From Bacteroidales bacterium (lineage in GTDB: Bacteria; Bacteroidota; Bacteroidia; Bacteroidales; ML635J-15): 41,576 nucleotides of DNA. The DNA lies in contig JAITXI010000128.1 of assembly GCA_031284905.1 (NCBI GenBank), forward strand, positions 1 through 41,576, written 5' to 3'. The notes under the pieces are model-generated. The model had not been told where the DNA came from and made no database searches. It saw only the letters and a list, made by a program, of their open reading frames with translations. A program made the translations under genes and the position numbers. Shown piece by piece: positions 7,786 through 18,500 of the stretch. Numbering within the stretch: position 1 is the stretch's first letter; each line of letters opens with the position of its first letter.

Positions 7786-9872
7786 TAAAAAGTATATTTT
7801 AATTCAAGTTTAATATCGGTTTTATTATTTCCATTGATAGCATCAAGACCGGAACCTATACTTTCTTTATCATTTGAGAACGTATTTGCAATTCTAAACC
7901 AAAAGTTTAATTTTTGAGTAATTTGATATTTTATTACGAAAGCAATTCTTTCACCTTTTCCATAATATGCAGGAACAGTAAATCCGTAGAGAACGTCCGG
8001 TTCGTAACAATAAATTCTTGTATCGTAATCTTTTGTATCGAAAACTGCAAAATGGAGAGTAAAAGTCAGAGGGATTTTTTTAGGTTTATATTGAACATCT
8101 TGATAAATCATATATCCCCATTTATTTGTTTTGTCAATATGATAATTTGAAATTTCAATTCTATTTTTTAGTTTAATTACATCTGTGGGAAGATAATTTA
8201 TGTGATACCTAATTTTTGTTGTAGAATAAGGATTAATTTGGTGTATTGCCCCATCAGAATTATTTTTTTCTTTAGTTTCATATTTTACTTTCACGTTCAT
8301 ATCTAAATCTCGGCGAGTAAAATAATTTAATTGAACAGCATATTCCATACCTTTTGAAGGAGCATTAACGCCAAATTTTAACCATTGAAATTTAAAAGCA
8401 TCTACATATAAATCAATTTTCCATTTTTTTATTGGATAAATTTCTGCACCGACAAAAATACCTGATTCGTTATTACATTTATTTCCTTCGGAAAATGGAG
8501 CGGAGTAAATTGCTTGGTAATCAGAAGAGAAATATCGTTGAAGAACAGACATTTTAAATTCAGGAACAAAATCTATAACAGCACCATTTAAAGTTGCCCA
8601 GCCTAAATTTTGACTCATAGAAGTTTCTCCAAAAATATTCACTTGTTTTAGAGAAATTAAATAATCAAGACCGCCATTAAAATTTGAATTTCCTGAAAAA
8701 TCATTAATTTTATAAAGGGCTGAGCTACTTACCATATTTGATGAATATTTTGAATAAACACCCGTAAGACCTAAACGCAAAATTGAACTAGCCCAAGAAA
8801 CATTTCCTCCGGAAACAAATTCTCCAACGTTATTCATTTTAGCAATTTCGGCAGGGGTTCTATGATAACCGGTTTCTAAAAAAGCAGAAATAATATCTTC
8901 TTCTTCTCCGCTTATAGTGTCGCTAAGGTGTTCTACGCCGGCATCAAGTTTTTTATACGACACAAATTCTGTAATTTTAAAATCTCCAAATTTAAACGTT
9001 GCAGCTTCACCACGGAAAAACATAGATTCATTAACCGAAGTGTATTTGTTTATTCCCCTTCCTTTTTTAATTATATTTATAACATTTGAAGTTTTTCCGA
9101 AACTCATTCCCGACCAAAGTGTAAGTCCTTGACCAAATTGAGTTGAAAAATCTCCAATGATAAGTTTGTTTAAAACGCCAATATCGTTTATCTGAAAATG
9201 AGCGGAATATAAATCAAAACCATATTTTTGGGCACCTTTGAAAAATTGCTCTCCATCATCTTTTTCGGCAGTTATTCCAAATGATAGATTAGTTTTATAT
9301 TGATAATTATATTTAAAATAAATTTTTGAAGGATCGCCTAAATATCTTGATTTATCAGGATTTTTAGCTATTTCTTCTTCGGAAACTTTATAACCTGCTT
9401 TTTTCTGTAATTGTTGTTGATAACGAGTAATTATAGTGTGTTTGCCATAAGTAAACATTTTTTTCAAGTCAGGGATCTTTGAGGTTGTAGCTTCTTCGAC
9501 GATAACGAAAGGGATTAAATGTTTTAAAGTTTCTATGTCAATTCCATCAACGAATTGAAGTTCATAAATGGAGTTATAATTTCCATATTTTTTTCTATAA
9601 TTTACCAAAGAATAAATTTGAAATTCTGTCAAAAAAATTAATTGTTTTAATTCATCAGAAGTTGTTGTATTTAGGTTTATTGGATCGTTGTGTAGCATTT
9701 CGAGTGTAGAATAGAGTTCTGAATAGTCAAGTTCTTCATCTGAAGAGGAAGCTATTTCTTCAATAATTTCTTCTATATTAAAAATTAAATCTTCTTGTGA
9801 ATTTGCTTTCAATGAAAAAAGCAGAAAAATAGTTAAAATACAGAATATTAGCGTAATACCTTTAAAATTCAT
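7785..9872 (-). CDS. helix-hairpin-helix protein with outer-membrane beta-barrel
   Basis: The 695-aa product begins with a signal peptide (LIFCILTIFLLFSLKANSQ). An acidic linker follows, then a ComEA-like tandem helix-hairpin-helix region at about residues 60-120 (INLNTTTSDELKQL...ELQFVDGIDIETLKHLIPF). The remaining 550 residues or so alternate aromatic and polar residues in short strands, as in outer-membrane barrels, and end in LELKYTF with a terminal aromatic residue. This combination recurs in Bacteroidota annotation as a helix-hairpin-helix domain protein; its role is not established. It overlaps the preceding PorV-like gene by 11 nt and the following HEPN-like gene by 1 nt, so the three are probably one operon. 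Confidence 0.8.
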   Translation of the reverse strand: MNFKGITLIFCILTIFLLFSLKANSQEDLIFNIEEIIEEIASSSDEELDYSELYSTLEMLHNDPINLNTTTSDELKQLIFLTEFQIYSLVNYRKKYGNYNSIYELQFVDGIDIETLKHLIPFVIVEEATTSKIPDLKKMFTYGKHTIITRYQQQLQKKAGYKVSEEEIAKNPDKSRYLGDPSKIYFKYNYQYKTNLSFGITAEKDDGEQFFKGAQKYGFDLYSAHFQINDIGVLNKLIIGDFSTQFGQGLTLWSGMSFGKTSNVINIIKKGRGINKYTSVNESMFFRGEAATFKFGDFKITEFVSYKKLDAGVEHLSDTISGEEEDIISAFLETGYHRTPAEIAKMNNVGEFVSGGNVSWASSILRLGLTGVYSKYSSNMVSSSALYKINDFSGNSNFNGGLDYLISLKQVNIFGETSMSQNLGWATLNGAVIDFVPEFKMSVLQRYFSSDYQAIYSAPFSEGNKCNNESGIFVGAEIYPIKKWKIDLYVDAFKFQWLKFGVNAPSKGMEYAVQLNYFTRRDLDMNVKVKYETKEKNNSDGAIHQINPYSTTKIRYHINYLPTDVIKLKNRIEISNYHIDKTNKWGYMIYQDVQYKPKKIPLTFTLHFAVFDTKDYDTRIYCYEPDVLYGFTVPAYYGKGERIAFVIKYQITQKLNFWFRIANTFSNDKESIGSGLDAINGNNKTDIKLELKYTF

Positions 9873-10701
9873 AGCTAACTGATAATTTTGGAGTAGAACC
9901 TAATATTTGGTGGTAAGAATAAGCAATATCCACGTGAAGGTGTTCGTTTTTGTATCCAAATCCTGCTGAAAACTCTACCGGTTTGACCGAAAATCCGCCT
10001 CTAAAAACAAAAATATTTCTCAAAGTGTATTCTATACCTGTTTTAAATATTGGAATGTAGCCGTTTATAGCTTTTCCTGTTTCTACAGCTAATAATAATT
10101 TTTTACTGAAAAGGTATGAAATACCAAATTTTAAAGCTAAAGGCATTTTTATTTTAGAATTTTCAAAATATCCGACATTAATAGGATTGAAAACATATCC
10201 TCCAAGAGATAATCCTTCAATTGGTTTATAAAGAAATCCTAAGTCAAAAGTAAGACCGTTGAAATTTCCATAATATTCGCCCTGACGAGTTGAAAAATAG
10301 TTTATTTGCAGTCCCATAGAAAAATTGCGAAACAATTGCTGTGAATAACCTAAAGCGATTTTGTTTTGACTAAAAAGGCTATAGCCGAAATATGTTGCTC
10401 CAAAATTGATATTTCCTGAAAATAATGGACAAGAAAACGCCAAAGCTGCATATCCGGTTTCTTTCATTAGAAATCTGTTCTCGTAAAAAGCTCCTACTGC
10501 ATATCCGTTAATATCGGAAGTTCCTGCAGGATTATTAAAAACCGCCCAGATATCTGACAGTGTCACTCCGGCTTTTCCCATACCTGAACTTCTTGCTCCT
10601 GCATAATTATCTTCATTTTGAGCAAAAATTGAAATAGAATAAAAAAATATAATGGTGAAAAAAATTGCTTTAAGGAATATATTTTTATTTTGATACTTCA
10701 T
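9862..10701 (-). CDS. PorV/OmpP1-like outer-membrane beta-barrel protein
   Basis: The 279-aa product has a signal peptide (FFTIIFFYSISIFAQ) followed by GARSSGMGKAGVTLSDIWAVFNNPAG. That is the N-terminal signature of FadL/OmpP1-like and PorV/PorQ-like barrels, in which an early hatch segment ends in NPA. The rest is amphipathic beta strand ending in LSVSYEF, with the C-terminal aromatic of outer-membrane proteins. It could be a T9SS-associated shuttle protein or a general FadL-like channel; sequence reading alone cannot decide. It is the first gene of the operon with the HhH-barrel and HEPN-like genes, and a TATATTTG element lies upstream. Confidence 0.75.
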   Translation of the reverse strand: MKYQNKNIFLKAIFFTIIFFYSISIFAQNEDNYAGARSSGMGKAGVTLSDIWAVFNNPAGTSDINGYAVGAFYENRFLMKETGYAALAFSCPLFSGNINFGATYFGYSLFSQNKIALGYSQQLFRNFSMGLQINYFSTRQGEYYGNFNGLTFDLGFLYKPIEGLSLGGYVFNPINVGYFENSKIKMPLALKFGISYLFSKKLLLAVETGKAINGYIPIFKTGIEYTLRNIFVFRGGFSVKPVEFSAGFGYKNEHLHVDIAYSYHQILGSTPKLSVSYEF

Positions 10702-10747
10702 ATTTTTAGGTTAAAATAAAAAATTTGTATTAAATGTAAATAAATTA

Positions 10748-10755
10748 CAAATATA
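10748..10755 (-). promoter_or_regulatory. -7 element upstream of the PorV-like/HhH/HEPN operon
   Basis: TATATTTG on the minus strand fits TAnnTTTG and lies 46 nt before the start codon at 10701. No well-spaced -33 TTTG is seen. Confidence 0.45.
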
Positions 10756-10785
10756 TTATTTTTTGTTCAATAAATGTAAAAATTT

Positions 10786-11292
10786 TTAATTTGTTTTTAA
10801 TTTATATTTAATATTTTTTAACTCTTCGTTAGCTGATTCGATTTTTTGTTTAAGATTTTGTTTAAAATTATGAAGTTTTTTGTTAAAATTTTCGTCAGAG
10901 AGAGCAAGAATTTGAGCAGCTAAAACGGCAGCATTTTGGGCGCCATCAATTGCCATACAAGCTACAGGAACACAAGGTGGCATTTGAACAATTGCTAAAA
11001 GTGAATCTAATCCGTTTAAACTTGCATTAATTGGAACGCCAATTACAGGAATAGTTGTATTTGCTGCAATTACTCCACCAAGATGAGCAGCCATTCCGGC
11101 ACCTGCTATTATCACTTTTATACCTTTTGCTTCTGCATTTTTTGAAAAATTTTCTATTGCGTCTGGTGTTCTGTGTGCAGAAAGTGCATTTATTTCAAAA
11201 GGAATTTCAAATTCTTCCAATTGTTTTGCCGCTTTTTCCATAATTTTCCAATCCGACATCGACCCCATAATGATACTTACTAATGCTTGCAT
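10786..11292 (-). CDS. purE: N5-carboxyaminoimidazole ribonucleotide mutase
   Basis: This is class I PurE, which converts N5-CAIR to CAIR in de novo purine synthesis. The 168-aa length is typical. Diagnostic segments are VSIIMGSMSDWKIM near the N-terminus, the phosphate/substrate loop with SAHRTPD and its catalytic His, and GAGMAAHLGGVIAANT followed by PVIGVPI. The start ATG lies 16 nt downstream of a promoter with well-placed -33 and -7 boxes. purK is not next to it. The C-terminal 30 residues form a lysine-rich helix. Confidence 0.96.
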   Translation of the reverse strand: MQALVSIIMGSMSDWKIMEKAAKQLEEFEIPFEINALSAHRTPDAIENFSKNAEAKGIKVIIAGAGMAAHLGGVIAANTTIPVIGVPINASLNGLDSLLAIVQMPPCVPVACMAIDGAQNAAVLAAQILALSDENFNKKLHNFKQNLKQKIESANEELKNIKYKLKTN

Positions 11293-11308
11293 AAATTTTA
11301 TTTATTGT

Positions 11309-11339
11309 CAAAATTACTAAAAAACTATTGTTTTTCAAA
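11309..11339 (-). promoter_or_regulatory. purE promoter (TTTG-N19-TAATTTTG)
   Basis: On the minus strand TTTG (11339-11336) is followed by exactly 19 nt and then TAATTTTG (11316-11309). This is the arrangement of the Bacteroidota primary sigma factor promoter. The 5' leader would be about 10 nt, so riboswitch control is unlikely. Confidence 0.75.
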
Positions 11340-11600
11340 ATAAATAATGAATTTTTATTTTTTGAAAGAAAATTTTTTATACTTAGTGTTACAACTTCAA
11401 TGAAGAGACAGGTTGACTTTCATTTGGTCATAACAAGGCTAAATATTTTTTTATAAAAAATCGCCCTTCGTTGTAAATGAGAGGGAAAAGAGGTTAAGGC
11501 TTGGGTATTATTCTAAATTAAGGTTATCACACAGATTTTTCAAAAAAAGAAACAATGAAAAATTGTCGCTTTCAAAAAATCAATAATGATACTTTATTTA
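11340..11600. other. intergenic stretch between gcvT and the purE promoter
   Basis: I see no ORF, RNA gene or strong repeat here. It is AT-rich with a few GC-richer islands (for example around 11460-11490). It probably holds the gcvT transcript end, but I find no convincing terminator stem. Confidence 0.4.
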
Positions 11601-12725
11601 TTATTTTACAATTGGTTTTTGTCCTTTAAAAATCGGAGATTTTACAACTTGAGCTTTCAATTTTTTATCTCTAATACCGATAAAAATTTCTGTACCTTCT
11701 TTCCAAAATCCTTTTTTCAAGTAAGCCATACCAATTCCAACTTTCATCATTGGCGACATCGTTCCTGATGTTACAATTCCAATTTCGTTTCCTGAATTAT
11801 CATAAATTAAATATTCGTGTCTTGGAATGCCTCTGTCAATCATTACAAAAGAAATTAATTTCTTATCAGTACCATTAATTTTTAAATTTTCATGATAATT
11901 TCTTTTTGTAAAATTATTTCCATCAACAAATTTTGTAATCCAACCTAAACCGGCTTCAATTGGCGAAGTTTCATCGTTAATATCATTTCCGTATAAACAA
12001 AAAGCCATTTCAAGACGAAGCGTATCTCTTGCTCCTAATCCAACATTCTGAATGCCAAATTCTTTACCTGCTTCTAAAACAGCGCTATATAATTTTTCTG
12101 CATCTTTATTATATGCATAAATTTCGCATCCGCCGGCTCCTGTATATCCGGTTGTAGAGAAAATTATCTCGTCTATTCCTGCAAAATTTTTAATTTGCTT
12201 ACAAGTATAATATTCCATGTCAATTATATTTTCGGTTGTAAGTTTTTGCATAGCTTTTAGTGCATAAGGACCTTGCACAGCCAATTGGCAAAGATTATCT
12301 GAAATATTTTCAATCTCATTACCAATTTTCATGCCCATTTCGGCAGCAATTTTTGAACACCAAGCCCAATCTTTATCAATATTAGCCGCATTAACTACTA
12401 ATAAATAATTTTTAGCATCAAAACGATATACTAAAAGGTCATCAACGATTCCTCCTTTATCATTTGGAAAACATGAATATTGAACCTTCCCATCAAATAA
12501 TTCTGCAACATTATTTGATGTTACCTTTTGAATAAAATCGAAAGCCTTATCGCCTTTTACCCAAAATTCTCCCATGTGAGAAACGTCAAATAATCCGATT
12601 TTTTCGCGACAAGCTACATGTTCGTCATTAATTCCTGTAAATTCTATCGGCATATTATAACCTGCAAATTCAGCCATTTTTGCACCTAATGCAATATGAA
12701 ATTTTGTAAATGCTGTTGTTTTCAT
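11601..12725 (-). CDS. gcvT: aminomethyltransferase (glycine cleavage T protein)
   Basis: The T protein of the glycine cleavage system transfers the methylene group from the aminomethyl-lipoyl H protein to tetrahydrofolate, releasing ammonia. The 374-aa product is of normal length. It shows the T-protein segments [53 protein letters not shown] and [10 protein letters not shown]. The C-terminal domain includes [21 protein letters not shown]. Other gcv genes are not nearby. A TAAATTTG element (12745-12752, minus) lies about 20 nt upstream of the ATG, so it is probably a single-gene unit. Confidence 0.97.
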   Translation of the reverse strand: MKTTAFTKFHIALGAKMAEFAGYNMPIEFTGINDEHVACREKIGLFDVSHMGEFWVKGDKAFDFIQKVTSNNVAELFDGKVQYSCFPNDKGGIVDDLLVYRFDAKNYLLVVNAANIDKDWAWCSKIAAEMGMKIGNEIENISDNLCQLAVQGPYALKAMQKLTTENIIDMEYYTCKQIKNFAGIDEIIFSTTGYTGAGGCEIYAYNKDAEKLYSAVLEAGKEFGIQNVGLGARDTLRLEMAFCLYGNDINDETSPIEAGLGWITKFVDGNNFTKRNYHENLKINGTDKKLISFVMIDRGIPRHEYLIYDNSGNEIGIVTSGTMSPMMKVGIGMAYLKKGFWKEGTEIFIGIRDKKLKAQVVKSPIFKGQKPIVK

Positions 12726-12744
12726 TAAATTTTGTTTTAATTTA

Positions 12745-12752
12745 CAAATTTA
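12745..12752 (-). promoter_or_regulatory. -7 element of the gcvT promoter
   Basis: TAAATTTG on the minus strand matches TAnnTTTG just upstream of the gcvT start. The -33 position has no clear TTTG. Confidence 0.5.
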
Positions 12753-12813
12753 CAATAATATTTAAAAAAAATGTAACTTTTTTTATATCTATTGTTTTTT
12801 TACTGATTAAATT

Positions 12814-13686
12814 TTATTCCCCTCGTCCAAATTTCCAGCGTCTATGCGACCATAGCCAATATTCCGGTTTTAAATTTATATCTTTTTCCAAACGTTTCAT
12901 GTAGATTTCAGTAATTTTATTCGGCTCTAATTCAGACGGATTTTCGATTAATTTTTCAATTGTTAATTCATAAAAGCCGCGTTTGGTTTTAGAAATATTA
13001 AAATAAACTACAGGAAAATTAGTTTTTTTTGCGTAAGCCTCCGGTCCGTGAAGACAAGCTGTATCTTGATTTAAAAAATTAACCCAAATTGATTTTTCTT
13101 TGTTTGCCGGATTCTGGTCGGCTGCCAAAATAATTGCTTTTGGTATATCTAAATCTTCTGTAAAAATTTTTTTACTTTCTTGAACAGCAACTAATTTCGT
13201 TCCAAAACGACTTCTTCGCTTAACCCCATATTTTTCACTATATTTATTTGTCAATGGTAAATACAAAGCAATTGCTTTGTGTTTAAATTTATTCCCTGTT
13301 TCTAATATTCCATATTCCCAATTTCCATAATGACTTGTCAAACAGAGAATTGATTGCTTTTTTTCAAAATATTCATCTAAAATTTCTGTATTTTTAATTA
13401 AATATTTTTTTTCTATTGCTTTTTTTGAAATTGACATAACTTTTATTGATTCTAATGTAATATCTGTTAGATGGTGATAAAATTTTTTACACAAAATCAA
13501 TATTTCGTCATCTGATTTTTCGGGAAAAGAATTTTTTAAATTTTGGGAAACTATTTTTTCCCTATATCCAATCAGTTTATAAATAAAAAAATATGTAATA
13601 TTAGAAAAAAAATACAGTACTTTGTATGGTATAATACTAAATACCAATACTAAAGTTCTAAATAAAATAAATTCAATTAATTTCAT
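12814..13686 (-). CDS. LpxL/HtrB-family lipid A acyltransferase
   Basis: This 290-aa protein has a hydrophobic N-terminal segment anchoring it to the inner membrane. It carries the acyltransferase signature HYGNWE (H-x4-E form of HxxxxD/E) near residue 120 and a following ADQNP motif, as in lauroyl/myristoyl acyltransferases that finish lipid A. The C-terminus PEYWLWSHRRWKFGR matches the family's conserved ending (WxHRRW). It starts 5 nt after the stop of the upstream barrel gene, consistent with a cell-envelope operon. The acyl chain specificity cannot be read from the sequence. Confidence 0.9.
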   Translation of the reverse strand: MKLIEFILFRTLVLVFSIIPYKVLYFFSNITYFFIYKLIGYREKIVSQNLKNSFPEKSDDEILILCKKFYHHLTDITLESIKVMSISKKAIEKKYLIKNTEILDEYFEKKQSILCLTSHYGNWEYGILETGNKFKHKAIALYLPLTNKYSEKYGVKRRSRFGTKLVAVQESKKIFTEDLDIPKAIILAADQNPANKEKSIWVNFLNQDTACLHGPEAYAKKTNFPVVYFNISKTKRGFYELTIEKLIENPSELEPNKITEIYMKRLEKDINLKPEYWLWSHRRWKFGRGE

Positions 13687-13691
13687 TAATT

Positions 13692-15488
13692 TCAGAAAAC
13701 ATATTTTGCTCCAATTAAAAAATTGAAACCTACTGATTGATAATTATTCCATAAATATTGTTTTTGTGCCGTTATATTATTAAGGTATAGAAATGCACTT
13801 AAATTATGGAAAATTTGATATTCGCCAAACAAACTAATATCAACAATTGGTTTTAATTTATTTGCTTCAATTACCAAACTTTGCATTTCATTTCCGTTAG
13901 GGTCTAAAATTGGAATTCCATATTCATCAACAGCTGTAATCAATTTATAATCTCTGGCATAACGTTTTCCAATAAATTGAAAATTAATTCCAAAATTTAA
14001 TTTTTCATTAAATTGATAAGAAGTTATTAAACTTAAATCAAAATTTGGACAATGCCAAGGTTTCAAAAATTGGTTTTCATATTCTTGTCTTACATAGTGA
14101 TAATAGTAATAATGAGCGGACAAACTTACAGTAAATTTATAAAAATCTCGTAAAGCAATTTCTGCATATCCCGAAAATCTTTCTGTATTTGCGTATTCAA
14201 TTAAAAATTTATTCTGTAAAGTTAAACTTGTATCATTTACAAAATAAGGCATATTATCAATTTTTGAATAATTTCCTGCAATATTAAAATATAAAAATTT
14301 GGTCGGATAACCTTTAAACCCCAGTTCAATAACTTGAGCAAAATTTGTGTTCTGATAGTTATTAAAAACGTTGATAAATTGATTTTTATATGCAATGTTA
14401 TCTAAATCATTTCTCTCCATGTAGCCTTTAAAACCTGCATAAACAATAAAAATATTTCCTATATTATGTTGAATAAAAAGATTTGGATAAATATGGAATT
14501 TTTTAACAGTATCGGAAAGTTGAAAATCTTCAGTCATATTAACTCCAAGGGTAACTTGCAAACTTTTAGCATAAATTTTGTAGTATGGATTTATATCAAG
14601 AAACATTTGCTTATTAGAGTTTAATGTATCAATTGACATTTGACTAAAACGCATCCCTGCATCTAATCCAAAACGATGAATTTTTATAGTTTTATTAAGA
14701 TTTGCTTTTAAGTCGATTTTATTTTGACGATTTTTATTTTCTGTTTCTTCATTTAGATTTGTAAATAAATATTTATAACCGAAATTTATATTATAATCGA
14801 AACGATTTTTAGTAGTTTTATTTGAACTTAAATCAATATTAGCTTTTAATCGCATAATATTAAAATCTTCCATTTCGTTTCTGTCGCGAGGAGCAGTAAT
14901 TCCGACTAAATTCACAACATAATTTGGGTCGTAACCATAATAATTAATAATATTTGAAGTAAAACCTAAATCAGCAGAAAGAGTTGATGAAGGAAGAAAT
15001 TTTTTACCATAAACATCTAAAATTGTATTTGCAAAGCCATTGTAAATTTTTTGTTTTTCAGAATTATTAGTTTTTCCGTGTGAAGAATGATGTTTGATAT
15101 ATGCACCAAAATCATAATCTGCATTTCGTTTATTATTGTAAAATGCCTCTATATAGGGAGTTACATAGTTTCCGTATCCTAATTTTATCATGCCATTATC
15201 AATAGGTTTTAAAGTTTCGCCTTTTAAAGTGGCAACGCCAATAGGAGGCGGTGTAAAAGTTGTTTTGAATAAAGTTGGGAGCATGTTATAATCAAATTTA
15301 TTTTGAATTTTTACAGTATCAACAATTGTTGGCAAAATTTGAATACGATTAGCATCTTTTAAAACCGGACTATATTCGTTGTATATTATTACAACTTGTT
15401 CGTCTAATTTTTCACCATTATTGTTTTGAGAAAATGTATTCGTGTAAATGATTATAAATCCTAAGAATATTATTATTTTTGATTTCAT
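13692..15488 (-). CDS. TonB-receptor-like outer-membrane beta-barrel protein
   Basis: The product of about 598 aa has a signal peptide (KIIIFLGFIIIYTNTFSQ) and a short periplasmic segment (IIYNEYSPVLKDANRI). A long run of aromatic-rich beta strands with NF/YF patterns follows, ending in FLIGAKYVF. This is the look of a TonB-dependent-receptor-like barrel without a recognisable plug domain. I chose MKSKIIIF at 15488 rather than the track start at 15521 because it directly precedes the signal peptide and does not overlap the TPR gene. It is placed between a TPR protein and a lipid A acyltransferase. The function is unknown; an envelope assembly or transport role is inferred from context. Confidence 0.75.
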   Translation of the reverse strand: MKSKIIIFLGFIIIYTNTFSQNNNGEKLDEQVVIIYNEYSPVLKDANRIQILPTIVDTVKIQNKFDYNMLPTLFKTTFTPPPIGVATLKGETLKPIDNGMIKLGYGNYVTPYIEAFYNNKRNADYDFGAYIKHHSSHGKTNNSEKQKIYNGFANTILDVYGKKFLPSSTLSADLGFTSNIINYYGYDPNYVVNLVGITAPRDRNEMEDFNIMRLKANIDLSSNKTTKNRFDYNINFGYKYLFTNLNEETENKNRQNKIDLKANLNKTIKIHRFGLDAGMRFSQMSIDTLNSNKQMFLDINPYYKIYAKSLQVTLGVNMTEDFQLSDTVKKFHIYPNLFIQHNIGNIFIVYAGFKGYMERNDLDNIAYKNQFINVFNNYQNTNFAQVIELGFKGYPTKFLYFNIAGNYSKIDNMPYFVNDTSLTLQNKFLIEYANTERFSGYAEIALRDFYKFTVSLSAHYYYYHYVRQEYENQFLKPWHCPNFDLSLITSYQFNEKLNFGINFQFIGKRYARDYKLITAVDEYGIPILDPNGNEMQSLVIEANKLKPIVDISLFGEYQIFHNLSAFLYLNNITAQKQYLWNNYQSVGFNFLIGAKYVF

Positions 15489-15513
15489 GACAATGATTTT
15501 TTTGTTATAACAT

Positions 15514-18500
15514 TTATTCATTAAAAATTGCAGGATTGTTATCGCTGTTATTTGGATTTTGATTCATTTCAGAATCATTGTTTATAGATTTTGTTTTTGA
15601 TTTTTGATAATTATTTTCAATTTCGCCGGAAGGAGTATTATTATTCATTGCTTGTAATAAATCTGTCGTTTCTTTTTTAATTCCGTCAGTTTCATTATTA
15701 TAGCTATCTAAAACGGTTTGTAGAGTATGAGTTGCCGAAAAAACATCATTTTGTTTATAATAAATCCGCGCTAAAAGTATAAAAGTTTTAGCAACCCAAT
15801 AACTGTGAGGAGAATTTGATTGAACAAAATCGTAACAATTTTCCTCTGCAATCGAATCTTTTTTATTGAAAAAATTAATTTCAGAAACTCTATATTTTGA
15901 TTCTGCTCCCTCAAAACTAACTATTTCAGAAGCTAATTTTTCAAAAAATCGTAAAGCATTATTTTTGTCATTTTGTGCCAAATACGCTTTTGCAAGTTTG
16001 TAATTTGCTTCACGTATTTGTTCTGAATTTGTATTTTCGTGTTCTAAAACATTATTTGCGGAAGTTATTACATTATTATAATCTTCTGAATTATAGCTAC
16101 ATCTTAATTTTCCTAAAGCTGCAATTAATTTTGTAGATTTACTTTCTGCTATAGAGTATAATTTGTTGTAATAATTAAAAGCACTGTTCCAATCTTGTTT
16201 ATCGAATAAAATACTTGATGCTTTTAAAATACTTTCTTCTGTATAAGCCCCCATTTGAGCATCGGCAACAACTTGATAATTCTTCAAAGCGTCATCATAA
16301 TTTTTGAAATAAAAATGTAATTCGGCTTTATAATAATTTGCTTCAATTTTATGTATTCCGTCCGGAATTTTTGTTAAATAGGTTGTAAGTGCTGTTAAAG
16401 CTTCGTTATATTTTTGTTCGATATAAACTTTTTTTGCTGTTATCCATAAAAGTTCTTCTTCTTCTGATTGTGTAACTGTATTACCTTCACTTCTAGCATA
16501 TTCGATATATTCACTTGCATTATTTTGTTCTATGTAAATATTGCGAATCATTTCATTTGCATTTTTTGCTTCTTCCGAATTTGGATATTGAGCCATTACT
16601 TGTTTATACAACTCCAGTGATTTAGAATAATCTTTTTCATTAAAATATATTGATGCAATACTTGAAAGTGCAGCTTTTTTCATTTTCGAGTTTGGATAAT
16701 TGATAATCAGGCTGTTGTAATAATATTTTGCAGAATCATTATTACTTAAAAAAGTTTGATAAGTTCTTCCAACTTCAAACATACTGTTTCCTGAATATTC
16801 AGAATCCGTATCGTCATAAATTAACTTTTTAAGAGAAGCCACTTTTTTATCATATTGTTTTAAACCGCCATACGAAAGAGCCAATTGATAAAGCGAATAA
16901 TCTTTTGCAATAATTCCAATTTTCACAGCTTTTTGATAACTTTCGGACGCCGATTTAAAATCTTTTGTAATATAATAACAATCCCCAATTCGATTTAAAG
17001 CATCATTTAAAGTTGTCGATTGATTATTTCTTTCAATATTTTCATATTTTTTAAACCACGAATTAGCAGACGTATAATCTTTTTTATTGAAATACGCATA
17101 GCCTAAATTATAATGTGCACGTCCATATTCTTCCAAAGAAACCGAACCTGTTGAATTTACAAATTGTTTAAATTGGTCGATAGCATCATTAATATTATTA
17201 ATTCTATAATTTGCTTCTGCTTTCCAATAATATGAAAGTGCAGTGATTTTTTTATCATAAATTTTGAATTTCAAAGAATTATCAAACATTGTGATTGCTT
17301 GAGAATATTTTTGTTCGGTAAAAAGTTCTATACCTCTGAAATATGTAAGACGCTGATATGCTTCATCTACTTTTGAATTTCGAGTAGTCGCAGGCATTTT
17401 TTCAATAGTTTTTATTGCCTGTTGATAATTTTTTGTTGTTAAAAAAGCATTTATCATAAAATCATAAGCCTTATCGGTACGAGGCGTATTTGGATAATTT
17501 TCAATATAATCAGTAAAAGCAACAACAGCTTCATTAAATGGCGACATTGATAATTCGTAACTCAATTGTGCAAAATTATATAAAGCATCTTCTCTAATCT
17601 CATCAATATATTTATATTTTGAAGCGGTTTCAAAACAACGACGAGCATCAATTTTTTTATTTTGTTCTAAATAACATGCTCCCATTGTATATGCAACATA
17701 CTGGCTGATAGTATCTTTTGACTTTATTTTATTTAAATATTTTATAGAATTATCACAATCTCTAACTTTATAATAAGAAAAACCTAATTCATAATTATCT
17801 GCATCTGTCAATTTATCCGTAGAATTTTCATATTTTTTCAAGAAAGGAATAGCTTCTTCGTATCGTGAAGTTTTATAATAAGATTCTCCTATTAATTTGC
17901 TAATATTTTGCTGGTCATTTTTTGTTGTATCAATAATTTTTGAAGAATAATCTATTACTTTTTCATAATTTCGTTGCAAATAATGAATTTGTATGATATA
18001 ATATGGAGCAATATTTTTAAATTGTTCGTTTTTTTCTAATTCTAAAAATCCATTTAAAGCAGTTTGATACTGAGCATTTGTATATTTTAAATGTGAATAA
18101 AAATAAAGCGATAAAATTCCGAAATTATCGGAACGGTCTTTTACTTCATAAAAATTTTTGGTAGCTAAATCGAAATCTTTTCTAGCATAATTACAGAATC
18201 CTATTTTGAAATAATATTCGGAAATTTCTTCACCTGAAAGTTTATTAATTTCTGTTTTTTCATACCATTCTATAGCTTCTTTAAATTTTTTATTTCTAAA
18301 ATGAAAATTTGCTAATTTAAAAGTACTTTCATTTGCATAATAACTTTCCGGATGCGTTTCAATATAATTTTGAGTTTGAAAAACCGCATCTCCATGAAAT
18401 AATTCTAATGCACAGATAGCATAATAATAAGCAGCTTCGTCTTGATAGTATTCTTTTTCAGGTTGTGCATTTTCAAATAAAATTTCTCCAAAAAGTTTTT

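Noticed and set aside
11400-11600. possible riboswitch upstream of purE
   Set aside because: The mapped purE promoter leaves a leader of only about 10 nt, so this stretch is not in its transcript.
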